Origin: Pohlia nutans | Lineage: Eukaryota; Streptophyta; Bryopsida; Bryales; Mniaceae | Length of the DNA stretch: 64,000 nt | Assembly (NCBI GenBank): GCA_022496805.1 | Contig: CM040100.1 | Coordinates: 25,077,009-25,141,008 of the forward strand | Direction of reading: 5' to 3' | Made by a program: the position numbers and the translations under genes | In this document: positions 1 through 10,507 of the stretch, piece by piece | How positions within the stretch are numbered: position 1 is the first letter of the stretch | How the letters are laid out: every line of letters starts with the position of its first letter | Notes under the pieces: generated by a model | Database searches by the model: none | What the model saw: the letters and a program-made list of their open reading frames with translations, nothing else | What the model was told of the DNA's origin: nothing

Positions 1-424
1 ATGGTTTCATCAACACCACAAAGTCGTCTGCTTTTTTCATCACTTCCTCAATATACGTATTGTCCTGAAGCAGTCCGTGGTCCTTCCCATACTTGGTTAA
101 TACTCCTTGGATATTCCACAAACAATCATTCACCCTCCATTCCAACCACTTTGTGAAATCACGCTTCTCCATCTCCCCGTACCAAATTCCATCCCGAAGA
201 GCCTGCAACATATCCCTCGTCATGTCTTCTTGAAAATTTTCCACGCTATGCTCTTTGTACCGAACAAGTTTACTCTCCAACGCCATAAGCGTGTTGCTTC
301 GGTAAAAATCCACCGTGAACTTCTGGAGAAACTTCTTACACGCTTCCGACGGCATGTGAAGGTCATCTTCAAGAGATTTTTGTTCCGTCGTCTTACCTGT
401 CTTTTGTTTTTTTTCCTTCGGCAT
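1..424 (-). CDS. Partial gene of unknown function, truncated by the window edge
   Basis: An open frame runs from an ATG at 422-424 leftward off the window, about 141 codons with no stop. The start is lysine-rich (MPKEKKQKTGKTTEQKSLED) and is followed by a mixed charged, mostly helical-looking region with several Trp residues (WYGEME, WLEWRV, LWNIQG). No known family was recognised. The ATG lies about 190 bp from the GATCGGACGG motif array at 610-875, which sits upstream of the gene. This resembles the position of palindrome arrays near the gene starts in the two large clusters, so the gene may belong to a third element of that kind. That link is inference. A long uninterrupted frame with sensible codon use supports it being coding. 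Confidence 0.55.
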   Translation of the reverse strand, partial: MPKEKKQKTGKTTEQKSLEDDLHMPSEACKKFLQKFTVDFYRSNTLMALESKLVRYKEHSVENFQEDMTRDMLQALRDGIWYGEMEKRDFTKWLEWRVNDCLWNIQGVLTKYGKDHGLLQDNTYIEEVMKKADDFVVLMKP

Positions 425-609
425 GGTGACGGAGCTCCGGAATTGTAAAGAAAATGGAAAAATATACCCCCCCGGCAACGCTGACTTCTTCCTCCCCGAG
501 TGAGGAGCCAGAGGATGGGATAACCCTGCCAACAGCAACCCCTAACTACTCTCACAATAATGTGAGTAGGGAGGAAAAAGTGAGCTGTCCGCTCTGGTCG
601 AACGGCTTT

Positions 610-875
610 ATAGGCGGACGTGCTCACGTGCTATCCGATTAGGTCGGACACTTGATTGGACGGCCCGCGCCGTCCGCCACCCGATCGGACGGCATCGGAA
701 CTTCGTCGTCCGATCAACCAGCTGTCGGCGATCGGACGGGTCGCGCAGTCCGCCCCTGTATCGGACGGTGGGGTGCGAACGTCCAGATCTAACGGTAGAT
801 CGGAGGCGCGATCGCACAGCTGACGGGATCCAGATCGGACGGCCTCCAGATCGAACGGCCCGCAGATCCGACGGC
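610..875. repeat. GC-rich array of the motif GATCGGACGG
   Basis: About a dozen full or near copies of GATCGGACGG or its complement CCGTCCGATC lie in 270 bp, in both orientations. Clear ones are at 654-664, 681-692 (CCGATCGGACGG), 707-715, 729-738, 760-768, 834-843, 849-858 and 865-874. The stretch is far richer in GC than its neighbours. Such clustered, two-orientation short sites are typical of transposon subterminal protein-binding sites. The motif differs from those of clusters B and D. Confidence 0.7.
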
Positions 876-1523
876 TGACTGGACCCGACACAAAATAACA
901 AATCCTCTTTGTTTTAGAATACTATCAAATATCCAGTGCGCATGATCATCAAATCATGCAGTCTTGTTGGTTAACCCCTAAAGGAACACGGCAGTATTCT
1001 CACAAAAAACCATCACTAGTAGAAAATCATGACCAAATCAACAGAAAATCAACAGATCTATGTTGTTCGGGGCACTGCAATGACCGATTTCACTGATTTT
1101 TAAACTTTTGTAAAAATCAACAGTTTGCTGCCTAACTCTTTGTTGATTTGAATAGTACAATGACCAAATCAACAAATTTTAGTGAACGTGGAGTCTTTTT
1201 TGGAATCTTTTTGGAATCTATGGGAATATTATAGAATCTGTTGGAATATTATTGAATCTTTTGAATCTTTTGCAATTTATGGACTTGATTTTTCAAAAGG
1301 TGATTTTTTTTTTACTTTTGAACAATTTCTGGCACCTACGACAAATAGATCCAATTGGTTTTAATTCTTTATACAAACTCTTAATAAGATTGTGAACATA
1401 ATCTCTAAGGTTGGAAGGCATCAACGCACACAATTATGACTTTCAAAACACTTAAAACATTTAAAACACCCTTATTTGGGCAAAATTTAAACATCATGGT
1501 TGAAGTTCTATGTACTCTGAATT

Positions 1524-2405
1524 TTTTTTACCCCTAAATTAAATGACTGCTCAACCATTTTCTGATCGCAACCCAAACAATAGTGACTACCTATGGACAG
1601 AAAATGACATTTTCCAAGTTTTCATTTTTTTAGCGCATAGTACATAACTATTGGGGTCATATTTACCTCAAACTTTCAGTATCCTAACAATGGGTTGCTG
1701 CATTCCCATGTTGTTGGGCATGTTCCAACACTAGTAGAAAAGGTGGCACTGTCGAAGGAGATGCCCACGTAAGCAATGCTCAAATCCACGCATGCACAGT
1801 GATTTTGCCTAGGCATGTCCCAGGGGTGCAAACTTTTCTACAAGTGTAAGTGCTTGCCATTTCAAAATTTGAAGTCTAGCATATGACAAGATACCAAAGT
1901 CATTTTCTTTTCACATAGAGAACTTAAAATAATATGAGTTTGATTTGTTATCATTTAGTACTAGAATGGATGTTTTATGTAATTGGATTATATAAGTGCA
2001 ATTTTGCAGAATTTTATCATTCCTAACAAACAATATCAAGAGACAAGCAGGTTGATATAATTCTCTAAAATAAAGCTGTTGAGGGTGAATTTTCTTCTCT
2101 AAAATAAAGCTGTTGACTGACTTTCAGCTCCATCAAAAACAATCACAGGGACGCCCAAACAAATAAACCCACCTGAATGGGACGATAGTCAGTCATCTGT
2201 GAACCTTTTTATTTCTTTCTTCTTTGAATCTTTGTGCTGGAAATTTGGAATCTTCTTTTTGTTTCTACACAGTAATCTGTTTTTTTGAAACGTTTAATCA
2301 ATTGAACTCATTAACCCCTAAGTGACCAATCGACCATTTTCTGGTCACACCCAAAATAGCACTGACTATCCATGATTAGGAAATGACATCTTCAAGTTTT
2401 AATAT
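1524..2405. repeat. Pair of related about 95-bp dispersed segments beginning ACCCCTAA
   Basis: Segments at about 1530-1622 and 2310-2402 share the order ACCCCTAA, CAACCATTTTCTG or CGACCATTTTCTGG, a C-rich word, a short GTGACTAC or CTGACTATC word, and GAAATGACAT followed by CAAGTTTT. They are direct copies with many differences. The ACCCCTAA start resembles the ends of the TTAA-flanked elements, so these may be old element ends. Confidence 0.45.
1729..1846. mobile_element. Nested miniature CACTA-like element (118 bp)
   Basis: It begins CACTAGTAGAAAAGGTGGCA and ends, on the opposite strand, CACTTGTAGAAAAGTTTGCA. Flanking bases are CAA and TAA, two of three matching. The ends share the CACTAGTAGAAA core with the 2.6-kb element that contains it, so it could have been moved by the same transposase. 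Confidence 0.6.
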
Positions 2406-2952
2406 CTTGTCGAAATTTGGGGGAGAAAGCATATTCTAGTGTTGTTTGATACATTTCATTTGCAATATTGACGTTTAGTGAGGAATTTTTCAACGACACA
2501 GACCTCAATATTGTCTTAGTGTTATAAAACTTACTACTTCGGGAAACTAATGATCTTTTCTCCTTTGAAAAATTTTCTTTTAAAATTTTAGAATGGAATG
2601 TTTAGTTTTAACCAATCATACCAAATTTCATGCTCTAAATGTAGAATTAGTAATTTTGGTGAATTTCAAATGGTAAATGCATCTAAATTCATTAAATGAG
2701 TATTTATAACACTTTTTGGAAGTTTGACCATACAGATAATTATTAAACATCGTGCTTCTCATTTCCTCTTTTGAACCAAACTTCATCAAAATTGCAGAAG
2801 TAACATCATATAACACATCTAGGTTTTTCCCTTACTCCCTTTGTCATACAAGGGTTAACTTAATCATTCACAATTTTTTTATAAAAAACCGCAAACTTTA
2901 TTGGCCATTTTGTCATAGTAAAATAACTTTTTTCAAAAATCATTGAACAAAG

Positions 2953-3172
2953 AAAAGTTTAGAAATCAAGTTAAGTTTCATCTCCAAAAATCCATTTGTG
3001 ATTTTGAGCCTCCATTCAAAAGTTATAAACAAAATTCAGAGTGGGGTAGCAAGGAATTTTTTTTTGATATTTTCAAACACCCACTTTGATTTTTGTCTAT
3101 AACTTTTGATTGGAGGCTCAAAATCACAAACAGATTTTTGGAGATAAAACTTAACTTGATTTCCCAACTTTT
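2953..3172. repeat. Imperfect hairpin with about 80-bp arms
   Basis: The left arm (about 2953-3040) and the reverse complement of the right arm (about 3085-3172) match over most of their length. For example TTTTGAGCCTCCATTCAAAAG on the left pairs with CTTTTGATTGGAGGCTCAAAA on the right. The loop is about 45-60 bp. It lies inside the CACTA element. It could fold as RNA or be an old MITE; no target was identified. Confidence 0.65.
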
Positions 3173-3299
3173 CTTAGTTCAAAGGTATTTGGAAAAAGCT
3201 AATTTGCTATGTCAAAATCGCCGCCAAAGTATGCTGAGTTCCAAAACATAGAATTGTAAGTTTATATATAAGAAAACAATTGCACTTTGGTCATCAAAT

Positions 3300-3500
3300 T
3301 CAAAGTGCGGTGAGTTGGTTAGAGTGATAAATGGTAGAGGAGAGGTCTCGAGTTCAAAACCGGTTGTAAACCCGCGGTGATAAGGTTGGGCTGTCTCTGA
3401 AATCCGGGTTGTCTTTTGAATCCGGGTAGCTAAAAAACATTATTTTTCCCAAAAAATCCGGGCAGCAAAAAAAATGTTTTTTTTTTTTTTTGTTTTTTTT
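3300..3500 (+). mobile_element. tRNA-derived SINE-like segment
   Basis: An A-box-like word (GTGAGTTGGTTAGAGTG, near 3309-3325) is followed about 25 bp later by a B-box-like word (TCTCGAGTTCAAAACC, 3347-3362), the spacing of an internal RNA polymerase III promoter. After a short body the segment ends in long T-rich runs near 3478-3510. It sits within the CACTA element. No intact tRNA cloverleaf is evident, so a SINE or tRNA relic is the better call. Confidence 0.45.
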
Positions 3501-3734
3501 GTTTTTTTTTGGTGACCAAATCAACAGAACGGATCAACAACTCTCTGTTAATTCATATCCAGATCAACGCGTCCAAAGTCACAGACGCGACCAACGCTTT
3601 CCTGTTGGTTTTTTGTTGATCTGGTCATAGAATTTCTACTAGTGCATGAAAAACGCAGCATTTGGAAGTTGCAGAAGAAATCATATGTTTTTTCGTTTTT
3701 TCATCATTTAACCGTAAGATCTATACCCAACTTG

Positions 3735-4210
3735 AATTTTCATGTGAGCACAAAATTTGAGAGCAAAATGACCATTAGATTATTAGATTATAAGGATCAA
3801 AGTTGCAAATGAAGATTTTTTGGGGTTCAATCCGGTGACAAATTTGAACTTTTGAAATTAATATCTTTTTTTTGAATGGGTTAGAAATTCAATGAATGGC
3901 AAGGCCATGTTAACAATTGAGTTAAGTCTTCAAATATAAAATCTTGTAAGAAAAAAGCTCATATTAATTTTTTCATAAAACAATTACTAGAAGTGGGTAC
4001 AAAGTGAAAGGAAAAAGAAAATCATTAATAAGTTTGACATGGAATTGTAAAATGTCAACCTTAACGCTGAGAATGTTGTACTTGGAAATCTTCACCTAGT
4101 GCCTTTTCTTTCATTTAAAGATAGTGAAAATTGAGTTTAGAAATGAGCTTCAAAGTTTTTTTTGTCCAAACTGCCCAAAAAACAGATCTCTTCATAACTT
4201 TTATCCCATT
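3735..4210. repeat. Dispersed repeat also present at 18655-19490
   Basis: The block starting CATGTGAGCACAAAATTTGA and running past TTCAATCCGGTGACAAATTT to the word CCATTGCTC recurs nearly unchanged at 18655-19490. There it is interrupted by a 351-bp MITE. The uninterrupted copy here allows that insertion to be defined exactly. No coding potential was seen. Confidence 0.75.
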
Positions 4211-5029
4211 GCTCAAAATGGGTACATTTAAAGCTTCATTTGTAGATAAAGATCAACCAATCATGAATCAAGAAAGAAATTTTGAGAAAGAGTAAAAAAT
4301 AAAAAAATTCTTGTTGTCGGATCTCGCTTCAAAAACTTCAAATGCTTATAACTCTTGCAATTATTATCGGAATGACATGAAACAAAGTGCGACATGTAGA
4401 GTGTAGTTTTTGGAAGCTACACTGAAATTTTCATTGAAATTTTTAAAAATATGAGGTCCCTGGAGGCTGCCCAAAAAGTGGAACGACCAGAATATGGTCG
4501 CTCAAAAATATAGGGGTTAATTATGACTATATGTCAGGACTTTGAGACCAAAGTTCGATATTAGTCGAGCACGTGTGATTACTAATGTGATATACACGGC
4601 CTGGTCCGCCACTGAGTGATCATAGGCACTAAATATTTAACAACCATCCCCTTGTCTCCGGCAAAGTGCCATGAAATTGTAGGGTTTATAGAAAGGGTAG
4701 AATTTATGAATTATATGGCTGCCTTTTTCTAGCTAAAGTGGGCCTGCTTATTTATAAGCTCGGTTCTTTTTATACACAAGTATGAAAGGTTTGGAAATAA
4801 GCTCTCACTCTTATGAGTTATAAAAAAGATTGACTTCCGTCAATTTCTATTGTTTTTTTCCAAGAACCACATCTTGTTTTGAAAGATCTGCGCCGTGCAA
4901 TAACTCAACATAATATTGAAAAATCCGTCTCGCAAATTGTAAACCTCATTAAGCACCTAATCAAGCGTTATTTCCATTGGTCATTGATTAAGTTCGTGTC
5001 TCATCAAAAGATATATCAATTTCATTGAT

Positions 5030-6950
5030 GTTCTCTCCGTTCTTTTATCGGACCTTCTATACATGGTTGACAACGAAATGAGTTCACTTTACCCTTAATG
5101 CAATTTGGAGGGTCTGAGTTGATCCTATAACTTGGTGGTGCATAGCACAAAGGCCTTTCCAAGAAGGACTCCCACCGCATTCTCATTTCCTCCCCTTCCA
5201 TAACTACCTTGTACAATGAAAACGTCCATCACGAATAGGGTTATTTCTGAAAAAAAATCTTGCTTTGCTATAGTAAGAAGTTCAATAGGACAATCGAACT
5301 ACCAAAAGTGCACATTCTTCAACCCCTCTTCATTTTTGTTCCATGTTACATACTCCCCACTTGAATCATGTGGCTTCCTATACATACCTTTGGCCCAACA
5401 CTTTCTTCCAACCCTCTTATCATCAAACAACCTCACGAGCTTCTGTGCTCTAAGTGTTGTTCGGCAATACCAATTCTCACAAAAACAAAATCGTGAAGAT
5501 CGGAACGCACACCTTTAAAGTGCATACTCTCGTAGTTTGAGATCCACTTTGCCTATCCTAAACTATAATCTCGATTGAAACGCTAGAGAGGGTATTGCCC
5601 ATTTGTCCCCTGTTTTGTCGACGCATGCTTTGCCTTTTCGCCTTTGAAAAGGGCTGTAGTCGCTAGAACCGAGCTAGTCTCTCACACACTCACCTAGTCA
5701 CTTTCTAAAGGCCCAACTAGAAAAATATGAACATTCTAGGAATTCTAAGCCTTTTGTAGCATGAGGCGTCAGAATGAGGTGACAACCTCATTCCAAATGC
5801 CATGCCGCAAGATTGACACTTGAATACCTTCCTCATAGACTTCATCCAAGCCTTAGTGGTGCCTAATTCTCCCTCATGCACCATGATAGTACCACAGTAC
5901 TACACTCTACCATAGTACTACACCCTTTGACTACACAGGGCAATGCTCTCTGTATCGTTCCAAATTCTCAATGGGACACTAACACTACTAGGGTTTAGGG
6001 TGTCACGGGACTCGGTGTCTAAAGTCAGATTAGAATGTAGTACTATGATACTATCATGACGCATGAGAGAGGACTAGGCACCACTAAGACTTGGATGAAG
6101 TCTATGAGGAAGGTATTCAGGTGTCAATCTTGCGGCATGGCACTTGGAGTTAGGTTGTCACCTCATCTTAACGCCTCATGCTACAAAAGCCTTAGAAACC
6201 CTAGAATGCTCATGTTTTCTAGTTGAGCCTTCGGAAGGTGAGTGTGTGAGAGACTAGCTTACCTCTTTGCAAACTACGTGTGTTTATTATGCTTATGAGT
6301 GACTTAATAAATTGCATGCTCATCTTTTTCTAGAAAAAGCAAAACATGCATCCACAAAGTAGGGGGCGAATATGCAATACCCTCTCTAGTGATTCAATCG
6401 GGACTAAAGTGTAGGGTTTAGGCAAGCTGGATCTCAAGTTACAAGAGTATGCACTTCAAAAGTGTTTGTTACGATCTTCACGATGGTCTTTTTCGAAGCT
6501 CTGATGTTGCCGAACTGCACTTGAAGCACAGAAGCTCATGAGGTTGTTCGATGATGCAGACGGTTCAAAGAAAGTGCTCGGCCAAAAGTAAATACGGGAA
6601 GCCACTTAATTCAAGTGGAGAGTGTGTAGCAAGGACCTAACATAAAGAAGGGTTCAATAAAGTGCACTTTTGGTGGTTTGTTCGCCGCCATGAACTTCTC
6701 AGGATAGTGAGACAAGATGTTTTTCATAAATAACTTTATTCGTGAAGGAGGTTTTCGTTGCACAGGGTAGTTATAAAAGGAGTAGGAAATGAGAATGTGA
6801 TGGAAGTCCTTCTTGGAAAGTCAACTGTGCTATGCACAACCAAGTTCTAAGATAAGCTTCTAGTCACTCCATTGCATGTGAACTAAACTCATTTTGTTTT
6901 CAACCGGGTATGTAAGGTCTACTATAAAAGTCAAGGCGACACCAAGACAA
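5030..6950. repeat. About 1.9-kb imperfect long inverted repeat (foldback)
   Basis: Sequence from about 5030 to 5960 is matched in reverse complement by about 6010 to 6950. Anchors include CTTTCCAAGAAGGACT at 5155 with its complement near 6808, GTGCACATTCTTCAACCC near 5308 with its complement near 6642, CATGAGGCGTC near 5760 with GACGCCTCATG-like sequence near 6173, and the tract near 5580 with that near 6395. The arms diverge by small changes throughout but stay collinear, with a short central loop near 5960-6010. No long open frame exists. It may be an inverted gene-fragment duplication or a foldback transposon. A transcript would form a very long hairpin. Confidence 0.75.
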
Positions 6951-6954
6951 TTTA

Positions 6955-7285
6955 TAAATCTTTTTGTAAGTCATGAACTCGATCTCTTATTCATGGAAAT
7001 AAGGGTGGGTTATGTACTCATGACCAGTTTACTCTTCGTGCTTAGATTATATATGTATATATATAAATATTTATGCTAATAATGTTCACACAATGAGCCA
7101 TACATGCTTTATAAGCCTAGAGCATTAGCGCTAGCAGCCTACAATATATCCAAAGTTTGTAGCATCCAAACAAAATTCAAACTAAGGACATGTCTTGGTC
7201 TATACAAAGCAAAATTGAAGACATTGGATTCTACAGTCTAGGCTAGGTTTCAACTTCCACTGGAGCATAGACAGTCCTATTAAAT
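6955..7285. other. Non-coding stretch between the inverted repeat and cluster B
   Basis: AT-rich sequence with a short TATATATA tract near 7050. No gene, terminal repeat or cluster B palindrome was found. The left end of cluster B is expected around here but could not be placed. Confidence 0.4.
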
Positions 7286-7289
7286 CCGC

Positions 7290-7517
7290 CTAATATCGCC
7301 GATGTCCCCGAAATGTCCCACGTTCCGCGTCCCACTGTTGCTCAAAAAAACGTTGATCTATCAGCCGCCTTTCATTCTCTTCCTCTTCGCTCCGTCTTAT
7401 CGCTTCTTGAAGATCTCTTTCGTACTCATCATCTCGATCGTACTGACTCGATGGCCCAACAGCAAATCCGTCAGGGGGGCCGTCTGCAGCACTATACATA
7501 TCCCTACCAAAACTCAT
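7290..7517 (-). CDS. Small acidic protein or exon with a ubiquitin-interacting motif
   Basis: A 75-codon frame starts MSFGRDMYSA and ends GHRRY. Residues about 29-46 read EYERDLQEAIRRSEEEEN. This fits the ubiquitin-interacting motif pattern well: acidic run, Leu, two residues, Ala, three residues, Ser, two residues, Glu. UIM helices bind ubiquitin in known proteins. It is probably the last exon of a gene at the outer end of the cluster B minus arm, since the same strand carries other exon-like frames to 8.8 kb. Splice joins were not resolved. Whether it is a separate gene is unknown. Confidence 0.45.
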   Translation of the reverse strand: MSFGRDMYSAADGPPDGFAVGPSSQYDRDDEYERDLQEAIRRSEEEENERRLIDQRFFEQQWDAERGTFRGHRRY

Positions 7518-7926
7518 GGGTGCACCGCTTGCTGAGCCTTCGCCGGGGCCAGAACATAATATTCATTAAAATGAGAGAATTCCAGAATAATGAGAGTCCA
7601 AAAAGTGTAAACCCAACCCAAATCGGAGCACTAACGATTCCAAATATAGGCTGAAACAATAGAAAATGGACACACTGAAGATCAAATTGAGTACATTTAA
7701 TACAAGTGGGCAATAAAAGATTACAAAAGTGACATCTATTTATAGTAAGTATAAAACGAATATACATTTTTTGTGTTTTTGTATTGCGGGACAGTAATTG
7801 AATCATGATAATGTCTCATAATGCTAGGAAAAAGAATGAGCGAAGCGCAAAATCCTATATAAAAGCATCAGCTCCACGTTTTTTTATAAGTCTGTATAGT
7901 AATCGCAAATAAAATGCCTAGCGGTA

Positions 7927-8285
7927 TCATGAATGTGATCGGCTCTTAAGTTCAGCTACTGCCTTCAACATCATAGGACCACGACTATAGCCGGTATACT
8001 TTGAACATCGTTGTTGCGCATCCTCTCGCCTCTGTTGCTTCAAAATCCGTTGCTCCCACGCATCTCGATAAGGAGCGGAGCTCCTTATGGGTAGAAGTCC
8101 GTCGTGTGACTGATTCTCTCGAAGACCCTCATTCAATGAAGGGTGACGAGTACGCAAGGGCGCACGAGGAGGCACATCAACACGGGCTTGGATTAGAGGA
8201 GGCGGGTCTGCTGACAGCATCGCAGGGTTCTTTCGGATAGCATTTAAAGTAGCAGAGGACTTGCATCTATTCGGCATGTCGGAAC
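7927..8285 (-). CDS. Exon-like frame, basic protein of unknown function
   Basis: The open frame ends at a TGA near 7927. Upstream lies a plausible acceptor (TATTTGCAAG, exon starting near 8285). The product is rich in Arg, Pro and Ser, with a Gln/Arg-rich helix (EQRILKQQRREDAQQRCSK). No family was recognised. It may belong with the neighbouring frame at 8374-8660, but the splice phases I read do not agree. The gene model is therefore provisional or the gene is damaged. Confidence 0.35.
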
Positions 8286-8373
8286 CTTGCAAATACAAGG
8301 AAATGTTTAAGTAAATCGCACGGCAAGTCTGTCTAAGAGAAATAATAATGCGGGAAAAGTAAGTATTCGTACC

Positions 8374-8660
8374 TCTAGAGAATCAATTGGGCATGCAACG
8401 TCTTCATATAGCTTTCTCTGAGGCACTCTATCAGAGGGAGAACGCGAGCGACGAGACGTAGAGGGTTCCCGTGACCGCAGAGGAGAAAGAGAACACACAG
8501 ACAGAGGCTGCGGCCCACCGTTGGGGGGACTGTCCACTACACCATCCTCAATTGGCCTAGTGGAAAAGTCCATCGTTGACTGGGCCATAGCTGCCAAACA
8601 CAAGAAGTTTCCTTTACTGAGTATAGCATATTGGCCGTAGTCCATGATAGAGTCGTCTGA
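8374..8660 (-). CDS. Exon-like frame with Ser/Arg/Pro-rich linker
   Basis: The frame includes MDYGQYAILSKGN, then a low-complexity stretch with SRRSRSPSDR, and ends at a strong donor (CTAGAG then GTACGAATAC, exon end near 8374). Candidate starts are the ATG of MDYGQY near 8646 or MAQSTMDF near 8588. It lies on the same strand as the other cluster B minus-arm genes. No domain was recognised. Confidence 0.35.
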
Positions 8661-9023
8661 CGCTGTGCATTGGAGGTTAGTACTGTGGACCGGAATCGCA
8701 GTGGCATACCTTGCCTGAAGAGAATAAGTGACAAGGTCAAATCCCAGCAGCGAACTGCAACGAAACAAAATATTCTAAACACTAGAGAAGAGCAAAACAT
8801 GATGCTAATCGAATAAGAAAGCGATGAAGACATAACACATTGAAGGGACAACATTCATAAAATTCATCTCACAAAGTACTCAAGCGGAAATGATGTGAAG
8901 GACAAGTATATTACAAATAGAAGGACATATACAGATCAGTCAAGGCGACCAAAAATTAATATGTAGTCTGGAACGGCTACATCACTAGGAAAAGGGAGTC
9001 CAGCTATACAACACTACAATCAA

Positions 9024-10274
9024 CTAAGACCTAGACAAACTACGGGATGCGTGTACAGCCTCTATAAGGGCGCTGTACTGTCGACGGTCGGGCTCATCGC
9101 AGAGCATACGTCGCCCAATATTATTGTTCATTCGGAATGATGACAACCCTGGGCCAGGACTGCGATGGAGACGTCGAAACCATGCAAGGAGAACATCATA
9201 GAGAAAATTGTCACTCGCACCGTCCCCGAGGTAGGACCAAGAGTCATGAAGAATTACATTCTGGGGCTCATTCAAAATGTGCTTAATAGGGCTATCGTCC
9301 ACTACAATGGTGTTTGCAGACGTGAATCTGCCACCATATCCTGTGAACAACTTGACGAGATTCTTAAGGAACAAGTCCTTATCAATTCCAAGCACTTTGA
9401 ACGAAGACACCCTGCCATGCCTATCCCTACACTTGAGGGTCTCGCACGAGTCTTGGCCAAGTACAAGGGAAGGGAGCTGGATGCCACGGAATAAATATCG
9501 TACTACCAATTCAGTGGTAGACTTCCTCATAGAACTCCAGACGGTAATGTCAGCGATCATGCTCAGTTCCCGGAGGAACGAGAAGCAGAGGAGGCGCACG
9601 TATACAGCTTTGGGCCCCACTACAGCCGGGAGAACGGCTGAGTGCAGCGCATTGAAATCGTTAAAGGGCGTAGGCGTGGACTTGGATTTCCAATCCTCGC
9701 AGACGCAGAGGATTCCATTCAGGTCCAGCACGACATTGAGCCATTTTTTGGGCGCCCTAGGCAGTGGCGAACAAATGACCGCCTCTGAAGAACCTCCATG
9801 AGAAAGAGGAGGACCGGATTCCTGGCGACAACGAGCAGACAAATGTGCAGCCAGTTATGATCCTGAACTGGCACATTTCGGACGACATCGCAAAAAACAG
9901 TAAACGATCGAGGCAAGCACGAAGATAAGCAACCAAAAGACCCAGCCATCACTAAGAAACTACCGAAACGTACCTGAAGGCCGGAGGACTCGATTGACTT
10001 GGCACTGACCACAGGTGTGACCGCCGAAGGTGCAGCTCCGGCGACGTTTAGAGGGCGGGAGGCCGAAGTACGTGTACGCTCATCCAATTGCGCACTCTCC
10101 TTAAGTCTACCAGGTGGCACAAGTGTTTGAGAGGACGGAGGGACGACAGGACAAGGGGGACCCCGGGCGAGGGCAGATTGGGCTCCAAGGACGAACTGTC
10201 CGGAGTAGATTTTGGGAGGGGATGCACAGCAGAAGGCAATTGAACATGAGACACATTGTGGGCACGGATGGAGC
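9024..10274 (-). CDS. FCP1/SCP-like HAD-family phosphatase, cluster B copy
   Basis: Two exons are supported: 9974-10274 (acceptor TCATCGCAG, donor CTTCAG|GTACGT) and 9024-9821 (acceptor GTCGCCAG), joined in frame as SSGLQ|ESGPP. The HAD core shows motif I (VVLDLNGIL), motif II (ITVWSSM), a motif III-like Lys (FLKNLVK) and motif IV (IVVDDSPIKHILN). This is the layout of FCP1/SCP (NLI-interacting factor) phosphatases, which remove phosphate from phosphoserine/threonine in partners such as the RNA polymerase II tail. The second catalytic Asp of motif I is Asn (DLNG), so activity is uncertain. The first exon carries GAAPSAV, conserved in the cluster D paralogue (34403-35243). A further upstream exon with the start codon was not found. 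Confidence 0.7.
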
Positions 10275-10507
10275 CTGCGATGACAATAGATGAACAGAAA
10301 TTCCGAGTGAGGAGTATGTAAATTAAAATATGGGCCAAAAATTTGAAGTACAAAAATTGTTGCTGGAATAAATGTCCAAAGTGCACTTCTCTACAAGGAA
10401 TTGATCTTCCTAAATATTACAGCCGTCTATACAAAAACCTACAGAGTGCAACCTATGATACAAATCAACTCGAGTCAAGCTAAAACTATACAAATGACAT
10501 CGAGTGA

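Larger units (their letters stand above)
1014..3644. mobile_element. Non-autonomous CACTA (EnSpm-type) element with CAT target-site duplication
   Basis: The left end reads CACTAGTAGAAAATCATGACC. The right end, read on the other strand, is CACTAGTAGAAATTCTATGACC. Both are flanked by the trinucleotide CAT (1011-1013 and 3645-3647), the three-base duplication expected for CACTA elements. Subterminal sequence at both ends is built from repeated words such as AAATCAACAG and GATCAACA in both orientations, as expected for subterminal transposase sites. The 2631-bp interior has no transposase frame. It holds a nested mini-CACTA, a hairpin and a tRNA-like segment. Confidence 0.85.
975..4516. mobile_element. 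TTAA-flanked non-autonomous element (CCCCTAA ends), split by a CACTA insertion
   Basis: The left end is TTAA then CCCCTAAAGG at 971-984. The right end is TATAGGGG then TTAA at 4509-4520. The four-base TTAA on both sides and the short inverted CCCCTA ends match two smaller elements at 48230-48798 and 57081-57649. Without the nested CACTA element the body is about 0.9 kb. No coding capacity was seen. A four-base TTAA duplication is the hallmark of piggyBac-type transposition, but no transposase is present, so the family is inferred. Confidence 0.55.

Noticed and set aside
220..901. Arg-rich minus-strand frames over 220-901
   Set aside because: One lies antiphase to the partial gene at 1-424, the others are made by the GC-rich GATCGGACGG array.
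3307..3362. Functional tRNA gene
   Set aside because: A- and B-box-like words are present but no acceptor stem or complete cloverleaf could be drawn.
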